DNA of 64,000 bases, from positions 1,070,162-1,134,161 of the forward strand of contig NC_081136.1 of the NCBI RefSeq assembly GCF_958295425.1, read 5' to 3'. The stretch comes from Solea solea (lineage: Eukaryota; Chordata; Actinopteri; Pleuronectiformes; Soleidae). Positions within the stretch are counted from its first letter, which is position 1. The number at the start of each line of letters is the position of its first letter. Under the pieces are notes generated by a model, which worked only from the letters and a program-made list of their open reading frames with translations, had not been told where the DNA came from and did not search any database. Both the position numbers and the translations under genes were made by a program. Positions 46,506 through 58,195 of this stretch are shown piece by piece.

Positions 46506-47290
46506 GAATATATCGCATTTCAGCCAGACCTGACCTCCGTGCCAAGTGTCAAGAGTTTTTATTCACATTAACGCCCTCAAACATGACCGCAAACCACAGA
46601 TAGAACAACTCACGGAGCTACAAGATGATTGGCTCATGAGACCGGCTGAGGAACCTGATCAAGGTCTTCACAACCTGATAAATGACGGCGAGGAGGTGAA
46701 ACAGAACTCTATGAGAGTGAAACTGTGACACGTGGAGTAAACATGTCCCCGGTCTTCCATATTTGTTCTGTTACATATTCACTTCCTGCGCTGAGATTAC
46801 TCATCCCTGCCCTCCACGTTTACTCTCGTCTCTTGTTATTCTCGCTCTCTTTTCCTTCCCGAACATACAGTGTACGCTCTCTGTTTTCATGTCATCTCTT
46901 GCCAGCCGAGTTTTCCTGCGTGTGATTGATCCTTTTTCTCGTTTCCTGATCTTGGCGTTTCACCCGGTAAAGAGACACGGAAACCTGTCTGAGTTTTGTG
47001 AGTTTCTCATTCCTCCTCCACTGTGATGACATCAGTGCCATCGACCTTTGCCTGAGCTCAATCCTCTGTTTGTCATTTTAGATTTCTTTCTTTCTTAGTT
47101 TTTTTTTCCTCCCGCTGAGAGAAAAACAGCCTAGTGACGTCAAATCTGCATCGTCTGTTTTCACAGACTCAGTCTGATGTGAAAGAATTCTTTTTTTTCA
47201 ATTAATCACAATCTGACTTCTGTGCCCACAAAAGTGTGTGAAGTCAGTGAAGCCTCAACAAAAAACATTACATTTAATCAGTATTAATAT

Positions 47291-47317
47291 CATTATTATT
47301 ATTATTATTATTATTAT
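47291..47317. repeat. (ATT)n microsatellite
   Basis: Nine units. Confidence 0.9.
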
Positions 47318-48047
47318 GTGTTTTTCTTCTGCTATTTCATGTCATGTGGTTCTTTTTTAGAATTTTGATCCGTCAATAAAAGTCACCGGAATCTTCTGAG
47401 ACGAAACCTGCTCAGGCTTCCATCGCTGACTTTTCATCTCGACTCTCTGATGGAGGACAAGAAAGATCCCAGTTTTCAGAGTTTCAGAGAGAAAACCCAA
47501 CAAAAAAAAAACGCCACGATAACCATCATTTTTCAAGAAATAATAAAGCGTTGTGGCCTTTACTCAAAAGATAAGAAAGTCTTTTCCTCAGTAATAAGTC
47601 GCACAGCGATGGTGCAGCGCGGGCACAAAGAGAAAAAAGGGGATGGGAGGTTTGAATTAAAGAAAGAAAGAAAGAAAGGAAAGGAAATATGGGATTAAAC
47701 CAAATTAACCATTTCCTTTGTGGACGTGATAGGTCTCTTTTTTGAACATGCAAAGAGCAAACAGCACTTCTGATGAGTGAGTGAGGGGATCGGAGCGTCT
47801 GACTGCATCATTCACAATGTGCTGCTTTTCTTTTTTTTAAAGGTCCCGTGTGGAAAATCTACAGAGGTCGTGATTTTGGACCACCATGTTTTTACAGGAG
47901 CCCACAATGGACAAACAATGGAGTTTTGACACTGAATTCATGAATAAATACTGCAATATCGAATGGATAGAGCAGTTTTTTGTGTGTGAAGTGAAATACT
48001 GACAGTACAGGGACCATATAACCCAAACGTAAGAATATACCAAGTAC

Positions 48048-48062
48048 CCACCAGGGGGCGAG
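48048..48062 (+). promoter_or_regulatory. CTCF-like motif
   Basis: CCACCAGGGGGCGAG fits the core CTCF consensus (CCASYAGRKGGCRS). It lies in a repeat-like block at about 47840-48170. Occupancy cannot be judged from sequence. Confidence 0.4.
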
Positions 48063-49398
48063 CTCTGTCTGAATGGAAGTTTGTAAGAAAACGAGCCGAC
48101 TTCTCGGGAAAGGGAACAAGTCATTAACGCCCAATCATTTGAGGTGATATCCTGAAATAGGTGCATTCTGGGAACGCCTCAACATGGAAATCCGTGAGTG
48201 ACGTCATTAGCGGTTAGCTGGCGTGACGCGTTCAGTATTAGCTAACAAATTTGTATGCGTATAAGCACCAAACGTTTTCTGACACAAACCACCCCGAAAA
48301 TAAGGGAAACTAAAATTAATCGGATTATTTTCACAATCATCCGTTCTCGTGGGAGCCTCAGCTCAGGGCCCCGGGGGAACTGTCGGCTTCACTTACCGTG
48401 TTGAAAACTAACATAGATGTAATAATATTTAATAACACATGTGACGTTTTCTTCCCCGCAGCGTGTCTGCAGGCAGCGTTACCACCGATCAGCCTCTTTC
48501 TGCCTCGACGGCTGTGATTTAACTAAAAAACGACGGGGATTTTTGCATCAGCTCAGCGTCGTTTCATACCCAGTAATCCCACGTCATTAACAGGCGGTGA
48601 TTTTTAGTTTGTTTTACGCTGCTGGAGAATTTTCTCAAAGACCCGTCGCTGTGTATCGACACAGTCGGGATGGATCCAAGCTGCTTTAATAATTAAAAAC
48701 CAGGAACCCAGGAGTTGAGCTGATGTATGTGGAGCAATGTGATGGATGAACAAAGCTCGAGCGGCTGGAGGGCAGATGGGAACAGGTCAGTGGAGAGGCG
48801 GTGAGGAGAGGACCTGTGGTAACACGCCACGGTCACATTCAGGCTCGGTTTATGATGGAAAAGAGATCTCGCAACACATTCAGACCATTTTCAAATCGGG
48901 TCATGCAGCGCTGATTAACCTTCCCGTGGCACTTCACGTGGCTACCACAGTCAGGTCTGATAGTTTTGCTTGACAGAGTCTGTTTTTGTAGAATACAAGG
49001 AGTTACATCATATTTGATCATGAAGACCAAAGTACAGTGCAGGATAAATGTGGTAGAAGATGGACGGAGGGACAAAAAGCACACAGAGGTTCTGCACTGT
49101 GGCTTTAATGCACTGTCCCTTTAATGTCTGTCCACACGTCACTTTCTCCTGTCATCAGTCTCATCAAAGCTCCAGCCGCCAAACACTGGATTTGTCTTTT
49201 TTTGCGATGTTTGCGGTTTGTTTTTGCGACACTTTTTTTCTCCGCTGTTTTTCTGTGACTCGCTCGTGAACATCTGGCCGTCGTCTCTGCTTCAGCGCCC
49301 TGCGATGACCCCGCCGCGAAAACATGGGTCACAAAAACAAACGACTCCAAGTTTATTTTGCTTTGCCTCACTGAGACAGAGAGAATGGACGATGAAGT

Positions 49399-49428
49399 GG
49401 GATCAGTGGGATCAGTGGGATCAGTGCG
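49399..49428. repeat. Three tandem 10-bp units
   Basis: GGGATCAGTG is repeated three times. Confidence 0.85.
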
Positions 49429-50989
49429 CCTGCGGTGACCCCCGTATGTGCTCTGGCAAAGAGACGCTTCACAAACACCAACATGCAAAAACGGCATCTC
49501 ATACAAAAGCACAAGGTAAAGAAACCAGTTTAATGAATCAATGCTGAGGTAAAAAAAAAAAAAAAGAGCAGAATCACTTGTGTTATTGTTGCACTGTTAA
49601 AAAATGGATTAACCGTGAAACATGATGAAACCACCAACCTCTCAAAACCTGGAAAGTCTACTCTGTGGCCTCTGTGAACACGAATATGATTCCAGCGTGT
49701 ACAGTATGCTGTTAGCTGTCACTTAGCTGCACGTGAATTATAAACGTCTTTTTAAAAATGTCGCCCCAGAATCAAATCACATCAAAGACGTCGTCTCTCT
49801 TTAACACCATCATGCAATACTCCGAGGTCTGAGCTCCTCCCAGATGACAGACGAACAACATTTATTGATCCCAAAACTGGAAACTTCTGTTACATTCAAC
49901 TATTTGCTGAAAGAGTTGTGCGTCATAATTGTCTCGTGTCCCTTAAATTGCTCTTTATATTTGGAGGTTCTTGTAGCCGCGGCGGCTCGTCCTCACGTGT
50001 CACTGTGTGAGCACATGTTGACTCTCTGTGAGTCCCATGAGACCCTGTTTGTTTGTCACTAATGAAGCTGTTTGAGGTTTCTGGACTGAGGCGGATTTAC
50101 AAATACACAAATATAGGATTCAAATTGATACAGCCTGTGAAAAGAGAGGTCTGACAGGAGTAAGCCACCAGGTCTGCTGAGTGTGAGGAGACGAACACGA
50201 TCCACGACGTAAGACTGAACAACAACAGGCCGGCGAGGAAACAATAAACGTGCTGCGATAAGCATTCGTTATTTTGTCCAATAAGCGTTTCTTCCCAAAC
50301 TTTCCTCCGCCAGCTTTTCCGTCTCTTTGTAGCCACTTCCAGTTTTGGAGCAACATTTCATGTCATGAGAAAAAAAGGCAGCTTCTAAAGTTATTAACAG
50401 TCGACTCAAGCCTTTGTTGAAATAAACGCAATAACCAATCTGGAGCCAAGCGACACAAAGTAGTGGCATATAAATGTGTGTGAAGGTTCAGGATCAGATT
50501 TGAGACATCGTCACCAGGACGAGCAGAAGTCACTTTGTCATGCTCCGCCCTCGTCTCCGCCTCCTGCAATCAGTTCACCTGCGGCAGGAGCACACCTGCT
50601 CCCAATCTAATCAGCGAGCAGAACTTTCTCTACCTTCTCCACCGTCTGGATCAGATCTCCGCCTTCACCGCCGGTTCCTGCTTTGCTGAACTCAGCTGTT
50701 AAACGCACGTAACGTGAACGTAAGTCTGTGATTGTGATTCACTTTTAACACCAACTTTCACAAACATTGAGATTATTTAGCCGCTGAACGCTGGGCACAA
50801 TTACAGACACAAGAGCCTTGACATTCTTAAAAGTGAAAGGGCTTTGGTGTCAAGATATGAGTTATTTTGCTAAAACATGCACTCAAATGTTACTTTTCAG
50901 GGTTTCAGAATAAAACCGATGACTTCCTCTTGGTAGATAAGTTAGAATAACATCTCAAACGATCCAGATCCATCCAGACAAACCATCCA

Positions 50990-51085
50990 CTCACACCTAC
51001 GGTCAATTTACAGTGTCCAATTTGCCTAATCCCCAAATCTGCATGTTTTTGGCCCGGGAGGAAATGCACACAGCGATATCTTCAC
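50990..51085. mobile_element. Fragment of the same fish interspersed repeat as 58005-58195
   Basis: GGTCAATTTACAGTGTCCAA, TTGCCTAATCCCCAAAT and GCATGTTTTTGGCCCGGGAG match the front part of the 58005 copy. Confidence 0.65.
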
Positions 51086-51950
51086 ATAAATTACTTTTGT
51101 TAAGCACATTAGTTTGGGCATAAGAGGAGAAAATAGAGTTTTGTGACCTTGGGAAAAGTCGGGGCAGGGAAATTCACCTTTTGGCTTTTGGCGCAACTCG
51201 CTGGTTGTGATTCAGGAGCGAAGCGAGTACCTCGCCGAGACATAAAGCATATTGAAAGGATTTATTTAGGAGCTCCTCGGTCTGTGTGTTCCTCGCGCTG
51301 AGCTTCTGAGAGATTCCGGCGCAGATGAAATGAGAAGTGTATCGACTGGAGGACAGAGAAAGGCTTTTAGAGAGAGACAGGTGGGCAGGCGAGCGTATAA
51401 AGTCAGGCCAGCAACTCCAGGACGCCGATACAAATAAATAAGGGATTACAGAATGTAGAGTAAAAAAAAAAGAAAAAAAGGGCCGTGTCAAGGGTTAGAA
51501 CAGGAATATGGATAAGTATGAGGTGAATCTCTCGACAGGAGACTGTGAAAATGCTGTGGGTTAGATAACGACAGCCATTGAAGGAAAGTGATTCATTCTT
51601 CTCGAGGCCGTGGGATCGGCTTTAATTGAGGCACGGCGTCGTTTCTCATGTGTTTAGGTGGCAGATGATTAGAGGGAAATGCCACACGGTTTCTGACTAG
51701 TGTTCTGTAAAAGGTCAGACCGTGGGGGAGAGAGTTGTGTGGAGAGGGTCCCCGCTATCTCTCAGAACAGCCCTGGAGGAGCCCTTGGGGAACCACGAAC
51801 CCAGGCATCATGTGTGGTCCTCCGTGTGTGCGGCTAAATCTATACGACTCCATTGTTGTTAAAAAGCACATTAATTCTGCTCCAGATGTCTGAGTCCACA
51901 CTCCACTGTTGTTTTACCCCAAAAAACACAAACAGAGACTTCCCACTATT

Positions 51951-51981
<31 letters not shown>

Positions 51982-52646
51982 ATATATAGAGTATATATAC
52001 TGTATATAGAGTTTCCCAGTTCACTCCTGGGTCCTGGGACCTGGATCATTATTGGTAGGACTTCATTTCTGGCAGTGATGCAAATCCCTGCACCATTTCT
52101 GGTGCTGAGCTACGACATGCATTCATCGTCTGGCCATTCATGTCACCATAAGCTAAAGAAAACTTATTTTTATACAAACTGGGACAGTGGTCAAGTGTTA
52201 TTTCCAAAAATGATAGGTAGATGATAGAGTTCTAGCACTATTTGGCGCTAGTCGTCTCGGTTTGGTATCAGTCACGTCGTTTTTTACTTCCTCGATGTGG
52301 GCGGGGTCGGGACACAAACTCCTGACATTTTAGACGTTTCCTTTGCTAAATGTTGGAGATTAACGCATGTGTTCAGTCTTTTTAACTGATCTACAGTTCG
52401 GGATTGTTCGCTTTGATTCTTGTGTTGGACGTCGCGCTCGTGACGACACTCTCTGACCATTCAGTGGCCGGCAGGCTATTAAAGCACGATCACTAAAGTA
52501 CGATCACTGATGGAAAAGCAAAAAAGACAAAAGAATCATGGAGAATTGTCACATGGACAGCGCACCAGTATGGTCATGTGATACATTTTTCTACAGACTT
52601 TTTCTGATTATAATAAAAGTTTGTCTTTTAATGTAGGTGTTGCCTG

Positions 52647-52649
<3 letters not shown>

Positions 52650-52684
<35 letters not shown>
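52650..52684. repeat. (GT)17 microsatellite
   Basis: A perfect dinucleotide tract. Confidence 0.95.
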
Positions 52685-52686
<2 letters not shown>

Positions 52687-53555
52687 TTCCAGGCCAAGTC
52701 TTAATAACAGCACCAACAGTTCAACGATGACATTCTGGCAAAAAATCACAATAATAAAGGCGGCAAACAAAAGCTTTACGAGAGCATCGGAGCTGAAACT
52801 GCCGAAATTGACGACTTGAATTTCCACATGAATGCCGCCATCATACTGATCACATTACATCTACGCCTTCAAAAAAAAAAAAACCCACTCAGAGCTCCTC
52901 TTTTCCTCTTTATTAGCACACATATGAGAACATTACCAGACCCGGTGCTGTCGCTGCTACAATGAACCGCAGTACTTATCAATTACCCTCCTCTTTAGGA
53001 TTATAGCACGGCAATACCACGATGACGGATGAGCAGAGCACGCTTTACAAATGCAAACCCTGCTGCCCTCGCCTCTTTATCTCACACTCTATTCAGTGTA
53101 TGCATTGTCATCGTTTAGCCATGTTTTCACAGAGATGCACAAAGAGAGCCGGAAGGGCCACATCAGTGGATTCATTTTGAACACAGGCCTCTTTTCAGTA
53201 GAGACAGTTTTTAAAATAAAAAAAAATAACTTGTTTTTTTCTCTTTTTTTTTTAAAATTGCTGTCTCAGGGGGTAAACATTCCAAACAAATATTAAAGAA
53301 CGTTTAAATTCAGGATCGTAGTAAAAAGACTATTTTTTAAGGGGAAAACTTTTGCAGCATGTCGTGAGACATTGGTCAGGACACTATTGTTATCATAACG
53401 AGGTGAACCAGGTGAACGCTGTTCCTTATTGTGTCTCTAATACTGAACGCCAGTTTCTTAGTATGCTTTTTTTTGTTGTCTGTTTGGGCAACATTTATGA
53501 TGATTTATTGGAAATATATACATCAAATATTAATCATATTTAAAAAAATGTTTAA

Positions 53556-53828
53556 CCCTTAAAATGCTGTTATGTTTTATGAAAAAAATATTAATATGTA
53601 ATGTTTTTACAGCTGGGTGTAGCGGGGTGACATTTTCTGCCGCTAGGAACAAATTAGTAAGTTTTTGTCTAGCTTAGCCATTTCAGGCTAATTTATGGAA
53701 CTGAGATGACAGTTCTTAAGTTTACCAAAATTGAATATCTCCTTGAAAAATTGAGCTATATTCATTTAACACAGGCAAAAAAATAAAAATTCGGAATGGC
53801 AGGAAATGTCCCCAGGTACTCTTAAGGG
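53556..53828. mobile_element. Second piggyBac-like short element, different family
   Basis: The block is bounded by TTAA (53552-53555 and 53829-53832) and has CCCTTAA ends in inverted orientation. Its AT-rich interior does not match the family at 2983. It is 273 bp with no coding capacity. Confidence 0.6.
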
Positions 53829-53904
53829 TTAATTGATTTTGTGCGTAGTGTATAATTGTAGTTTTAGTGTAAAATCAAGTTTTAACATCACAATGTTGTG
53901 TTTG

Positions 53905-54357
53905 AGTATAGCGCCACGGTCGTCCAGTGACTCTCTAGTTTGTTTACGCCGCCATATTGGCAGGAAAAGCTTCTTCAAAAATGAGTGGTGTCAGTGCCAA
54001 CAGAGTTCACTGCGCACAGACTCAATATATCTCCCCGTTAAAATTCCCCTGCAGTGTTTTTCACATCTAACAGATCTAATTCCATACATGCAGCATTCTA
54101 ACATTTCCCTTCTATCTGATCTCTCTGGTCAAACGTTCCCCCCTTTGCTTGTCTCCGGCTGTTTTGGTGTCCCCATGGCATTCACTTTTTATTAATACAG
54201 CTGGTGAAGAGTGGCCTGAAATAATGCCTACTATATATGCTGCCTGATATATATGTATATGAATGTATACAGCGTGGCCTCCTGCCAAAATGGCGCCTCT
54301 TTTTTGGTCCTGAATTTTGCATGAGGGGAGTGTTTTTTGGCAGCCAGAGTTCTATAG
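53905..54357. mobile_element. Probable TIR element with GCCATATTGGCAGGA-type ends
   Basis: GCCGCCATATTGGCAGGA at about 53948 faces the inverted CCTGCCAAAATGGCGCC at about 54280, and the outer parts (GTATAGCGCCACGG and the inverted CCAGAGTTCTATAG) also pair loosely. The limits are approximate. It lies between two other mobile fragments, so this is an insertion cluster. Confidence 0.45.
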
Positions 54358-54639
54358 TGGTTTTAATATTTAATAAAAGTCTGTGAGGAAACTTTATCTT
54401 GTGTTTTAAAAGCAGGTCTGCCTTCGTTCTGTCGCAGCAGTCACATTTAGTTCTAGAAGCAGGGGCCACACACAGGCACGACCAGTCGAATAATAGCATA
54501 ATAGCCTCTAAACAACAGAGTTTTTTCTTTGTTTTACATTTAACAAAGTCTCTTTTTACAAAACAAACTAGGAACAAGCTCAAATTTTTTGAGATAAATA
54601 CCATTAACTGGTAAACTTAAGCATAATAGTGTTGAAATT

Positions 54640-54711
54640 GCATCCTGCGAGCCGCATTGGACCCTCTGATGGGGTGGTTGTGGCCCGCGGGCCGTAGGTT
54701 TGACACCCCTG
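54640..54711 (-). mobile_element. End of a hAT-like element (CAGGGGTGTCAAAC type)
   Basis: On the - strand the end reads CAGGGGTGTCAAACCTACGG then CCCGCGGGCCACAACC, the same terminal type as at 33431 but better preserved. The opposite end was not located; the copy is probably truncated. Confidence 0.6.
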
Positions 54712-55322
54712 ATGTACAGTGTGCAATGTTTTTGAGATTTTGAGATTTTTGAGGCACCTGTTTTCCGCCTGACCGTTCACCTCCCTCCTCCCGTGGGTGT
54801 GCAGCGTGGCTGCGGGGCATCGTCGTATCGCCTTGTTCCCTTTAGATCCGGGCTGTCTGACTGTTGGACCCGTGCAGCCTGATCCTCCTGACAGCTGCTG
54901 ACAGCCCAGAAATGGAGCTCCGTCCCCCAAGCCCCCGCGCTGTTAGCATTAGCAGTCATCGCCTCCCTCTCTCAGACTTCTCCCCCCTCCTGTCTCCCTG
55001 CCTCCCGCATCCGACGGCCTCCAATTTAGACGTGTATGTCCAATTAAATATGCTACATTTATCTTTATGCGAGAGTGTGTGTGTGTGTGTGAGCGCTCGG
55101 CACTGAAAGCACCTTGAGCCACTTGTTCATTAAAGCACACGGAGCGAGAAAGCCTTTTACACACAGCGTGGGCAGTTTTGTTCGTCTTTTGATGAAACCG
55201 TCCTCTTTTTTCTTCTCCACCCTGTCGCTGCCCCTCACTCTGACTTTCTCTCCTCTTCATATTCGGTGCGTTTAGCTCGGAGATACGGGGAGAATTTGTA
55301 TTTCTGTCCACGTGTGCACTGC

Positions 55323-55377
<55 letters not shown>
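55323..55377. repeat. (CA)n(TA)n compound microsatellite
   Basis: A short CA tract passes into about 22 AT units. Confidence 0.95.
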
Positions 55378-55380
<3 letters not shown>

Positions 55381-57100
55381 AGTGCATTTAATTTGGCTTG
55401 TAAACAACACTGTGGCTTTTCATATTTGGAGCAGCAGAGGCAGCGACAGCTTATTAAACAAAACAAAAAAAGAGCGCCTTCACAGTCTTCTTGAGAGGCG
55501 AAAATGCCCCTAATGTGCTAAAAACTAAGATGAGTAATGCAGCGGCAGATACGCCTGCCAGTCACGGCACAATCCATAAATAATACACACAATAATGCAG
55601 AAAAATAAAACATGTGATTTATTAACAAGTGTTTCTAATGCCAGCGAGTTCAGACTGGACATCGCCAATTAGACGGAGTGTTTTTTTCCAGTACATGTGA
55701 TAATTAAACAAAAGTTCATTCCACTGCTTGTTAAATGTTCACATGGATTACAGCGGCTTCGCATGTCGTGGCATGCAATACTCACATGAACAGTAGGGGG
55801 CAGTACCTACGATGAAGCGGAGTCTCATCCATTCACAAAAAACCTCGACTTCTAATAAAATCCAAAGAAAAAATAAGACATAAAATGTCCACAATAACTT
55901 TTAAATCCACTTTTCTCTGCATATGTTCCTTTTTTACAGCCTTCGCTCTCAGTCACACCTCTCTAAAGCCTGTCAGAGTGTTAGATTGTTCTTCTTCCTC
56001 CTCCACTCTCTCCAATTTCCAAGTTTTCTATGAAGGACCAATTCACAAACTTTTAACAACCACCTCTCGAGTGCATGGTAATGGCAGGACGACCATAGCT
56101 CAACACAGGCCGGCTCTGTGCTGCAGAACTGCAGGCATTAAGGCGTCCAAAGTAATAAAAGACATCTCCACACATGCACTTTTCATCCACGCGCCGTTTC
56201 CACTGGAAAGTGTCGAGCCAAGCGTGCACAGATTTTCATTTAAGTCGCCATCGACTCTGAATTACGGGGCCTGTGTTCGACCGTTTCACAGACATGACTC
56301 TTGATTCCTTTAATGTAATGTGAGTTAGGCAGTTACAGTAAATACCTTCTGTTTTATAGACACAAAAAACGTTCTCTGTTGTCAGGCTGAAGTACAGTCG
56401 GTAAAGATTAACAGCTAAGAAACTGAAAATAGTGACATAGTTTGTGCAGTTTCTGGGCCTGCAAAAATAATAAAATCTCCATTTGTATATCAATAACAGT
56501 TTTTCCCGCATCTAAACTCAAACAGGCTTTCGGTGTCTGATTTGTTTGAAATACGCTGGAGATAATCTGAGCAAAAAAAAACAAAACCTCACACCTCAGC
56601 GTGAAGAATAAAAAAATGAAGTGCAGAAATGCCACAGGAAAGAATTAGTATGACCTGAGATAAGGAAACAAGTCTTTATGTTGCACTAAAGTACTAAGTT
56701 CTCTGGATGCTGATAAACCCTGTCCTTTACTCTCCATCCATGTATAAGAAGCCAGTGTGGGATTAGATGTGACTGCGGGTGTTATCTCTGCACAGCCTTG
56801 CAGTGTGACGCCTGTTTTGGCTGAAGCTTATGTGGGAAACCTCGGCACGTGTGTGTGTAGGTGGTCTACAGTACATGTACGATATCTGCCAATGGAATCA
56901 TGTTTAAATCCAGACAATGAGAAATGTCCCCCATCACTGGTGTGGAGTCCTGTCCAGTTGGAAATGTGACAATCTGGCTCACTGTCACAAATCCGACGAT
57001 ATTCTATCATATGTTGGAATCACACAAATGGCAGGGGATGATTTTTTTTAGTCTAGGGGAAGTAGAATAAACGCTGATGCTGCTAAATCCCCTGCCGTGA

Positions 57101-57340
57101 GCGACGGTGGCTGAGTTGTCTTTCAAAGTTGAAAGGTCGGGTTCAATTCCCAGCTCCACTAGTCTACATGCCAATGTGTCCTTGGGCAAGACGCTTGACC
57201 CTGCTTTGCTCCCAGCAGCTGTGCCCGGCAGTGTATGAATAGGCATGAAAGATGAGTGAATAGGTTGTAAATGGCAAAAACTGTAGTGTAAAGCAGCTTT
57301 GAGCGGTCGTCAGGACGAGAAAAGTGCCATAGAAATACAA
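57101..57340 (+). mobile_element. tRNA-derived SINE with A and B boxes
   Basis: GGTGGCTGAGTTGTC carries an RNA polymerase III A box (57108-57120), and GGTTCAATTCC at 57140-57150 is a B box, 31 nt apart by start position as in tRNA genes. A body follows, and a tail AAAAGTGCCATAGAAATACA, which resembles the GAAAAGCGCTATATAAATAC-like tails of fish SINEs. The copy looks close to full length. A real tRNA gene is excluded because the anticodon arm does not fold properly and the unit continues well beyond 75 nt. Confidence 0.8.
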
Positions 57341-57559
57341 ACCAAACCATAGGGTGAAGTGTATGGGCTAACTAGTCCTTCAAACTAAGATTTTAGGGGC
57401 AAAGGTCATGAATTATTTCCCAGATTAAAGATTCAAAGAAAGTAAAGGCAAACATTCGTTAGCATGTTGTGTCGCTACACCAACCCCAACAAATATCACT
57501 ATTTCCAGGTTTTAAAAATGTTTTCTGTCATCTCTCCACTTTGCTACCTGCCGATGTCC

Positions 57560-57900
57560 CACATGAGCAATTGACCAACGGCTGACGATAGCGCGGTTGT
57601 TTTCTGGGTCTTTCTTGTGATGACATGTTGAATCTTCTTGTCGTGGGGGCAGCAGCCTTAGCAAGGAAGCCTAGACCATCCTCACCCCCCAGCCACTTCT
57701 GCCGGGGGGGGGGGGGGGGGGGGGGATCCCAAGGCATTCCCAGGCCATCTGAGAGATAAAATCCTTCCAGCATGCCCCAAAGGCTCCTTCTTGAAGGACA
57801 TGCCTGAGGAGGCATCCTAACCCGATGCCGAACCACCACAGCTGGCTGCTCTTGACGTGGAGGATCAGTTCTCCTGCGGTTCCACTCTGAGCCCCTGCCT
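57560..57900 (-). mobile_element. Non-LTR retrotransposon ORF2 3' remnant
   Basis: On the - strand the sequence matches the very common fish LINE segment that encodes a RMPP ... LAWERLGIP-type end; here VRMPPQACPSRRSL and SDGLGMPWDP are readable. The end is interrupted by a G22 run (57704-57725), and many substitutions are present. The LINE clade was not assigned. Confidence 0.75.
57704..57725. repeat. G22 homopolymer inside a LINE remnant
   Basis: The run interrupts the LINE ORF2 relic and expands what is normally a short GGGG stretch of that LINE. Confidence 0.9.
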
Positions 57901-58004
57901 AGAAGTGCATCAGACCATCTGAAGCGTGATGAAGTCCTTGCAACTCAGTTCCAAGGGCCAAGCGGTATTCCCACTCATGTCCTACCACTGTATTCTCCAC
58001 ATGG

Positions 58005-58195
58005 GGGTTCACTCTCACGGTAAATTTAGAGTGTCCAACTTGCCTAATCCCCAAAAGTGCATGTTTTTGGACTGTGGGAGGAAACCGGAGAACCCAGAGA
58101 ACCCGTAGAAAACCCACGCACACATGCAAACTCCATGCCGAAAGGCCCGTGTTCCAACCGGTTCGCCAACCCGGGTCTTCTTGCTGCAAAGACAA
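58005..58195. mobile_element. Fish interspersed repeat (GGGAGGAAACCGGAGAACCC type)
   Basis: The order AATTTAGAGTGTCCAACTTG, GCATGTTTTTGGACTGTGGG, AGGAAACCGGAGAACCC, AAACCCACGCACACATGCAA and CTTCTTGCTGCAAAG is that of a retro-repeat found across teleosts. Shorter fragments of it lie at about 50990-51080 and 59815-59940. Confidence 0.75.

Larger units (their letters stand above)
45915..53551. other. Upstream or 5' intron DNA of ptn, part 1
   Basis: No coding gene was recognised. One or more ptn 5' non-coding exons must lie here or further right, because an acceptor sits at 45915-45916. Contents include fragments of a common fish repeat (46272-46320 and about 50990-51080), a truncated piggyBac-like copy (46345-46505), an ATT tract (47291-47317), a repeat-like block at about 47840-48170 carrying a CTCF-like motif, a LINE-tail-like TTTATTGATCCC at about 49860, and a GT tract at 52650. 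Confidence 0.55.

Noticed and set aside
50480..50720. Possible ptn 5' exon or solo LTR
   Set aside because: The CT-rich block with CACCTGCTCCCAATCTAATC looks repeat-like and is followed by AACGTAAGT, a possible donor, but nothing links it to ptn and no LTR ends could be paired.
57101..57175. tRNA gene
   Set aside because: A and B boxes are present, but no proper cloverleaf forms and the unit continues into a SINE body and tail.
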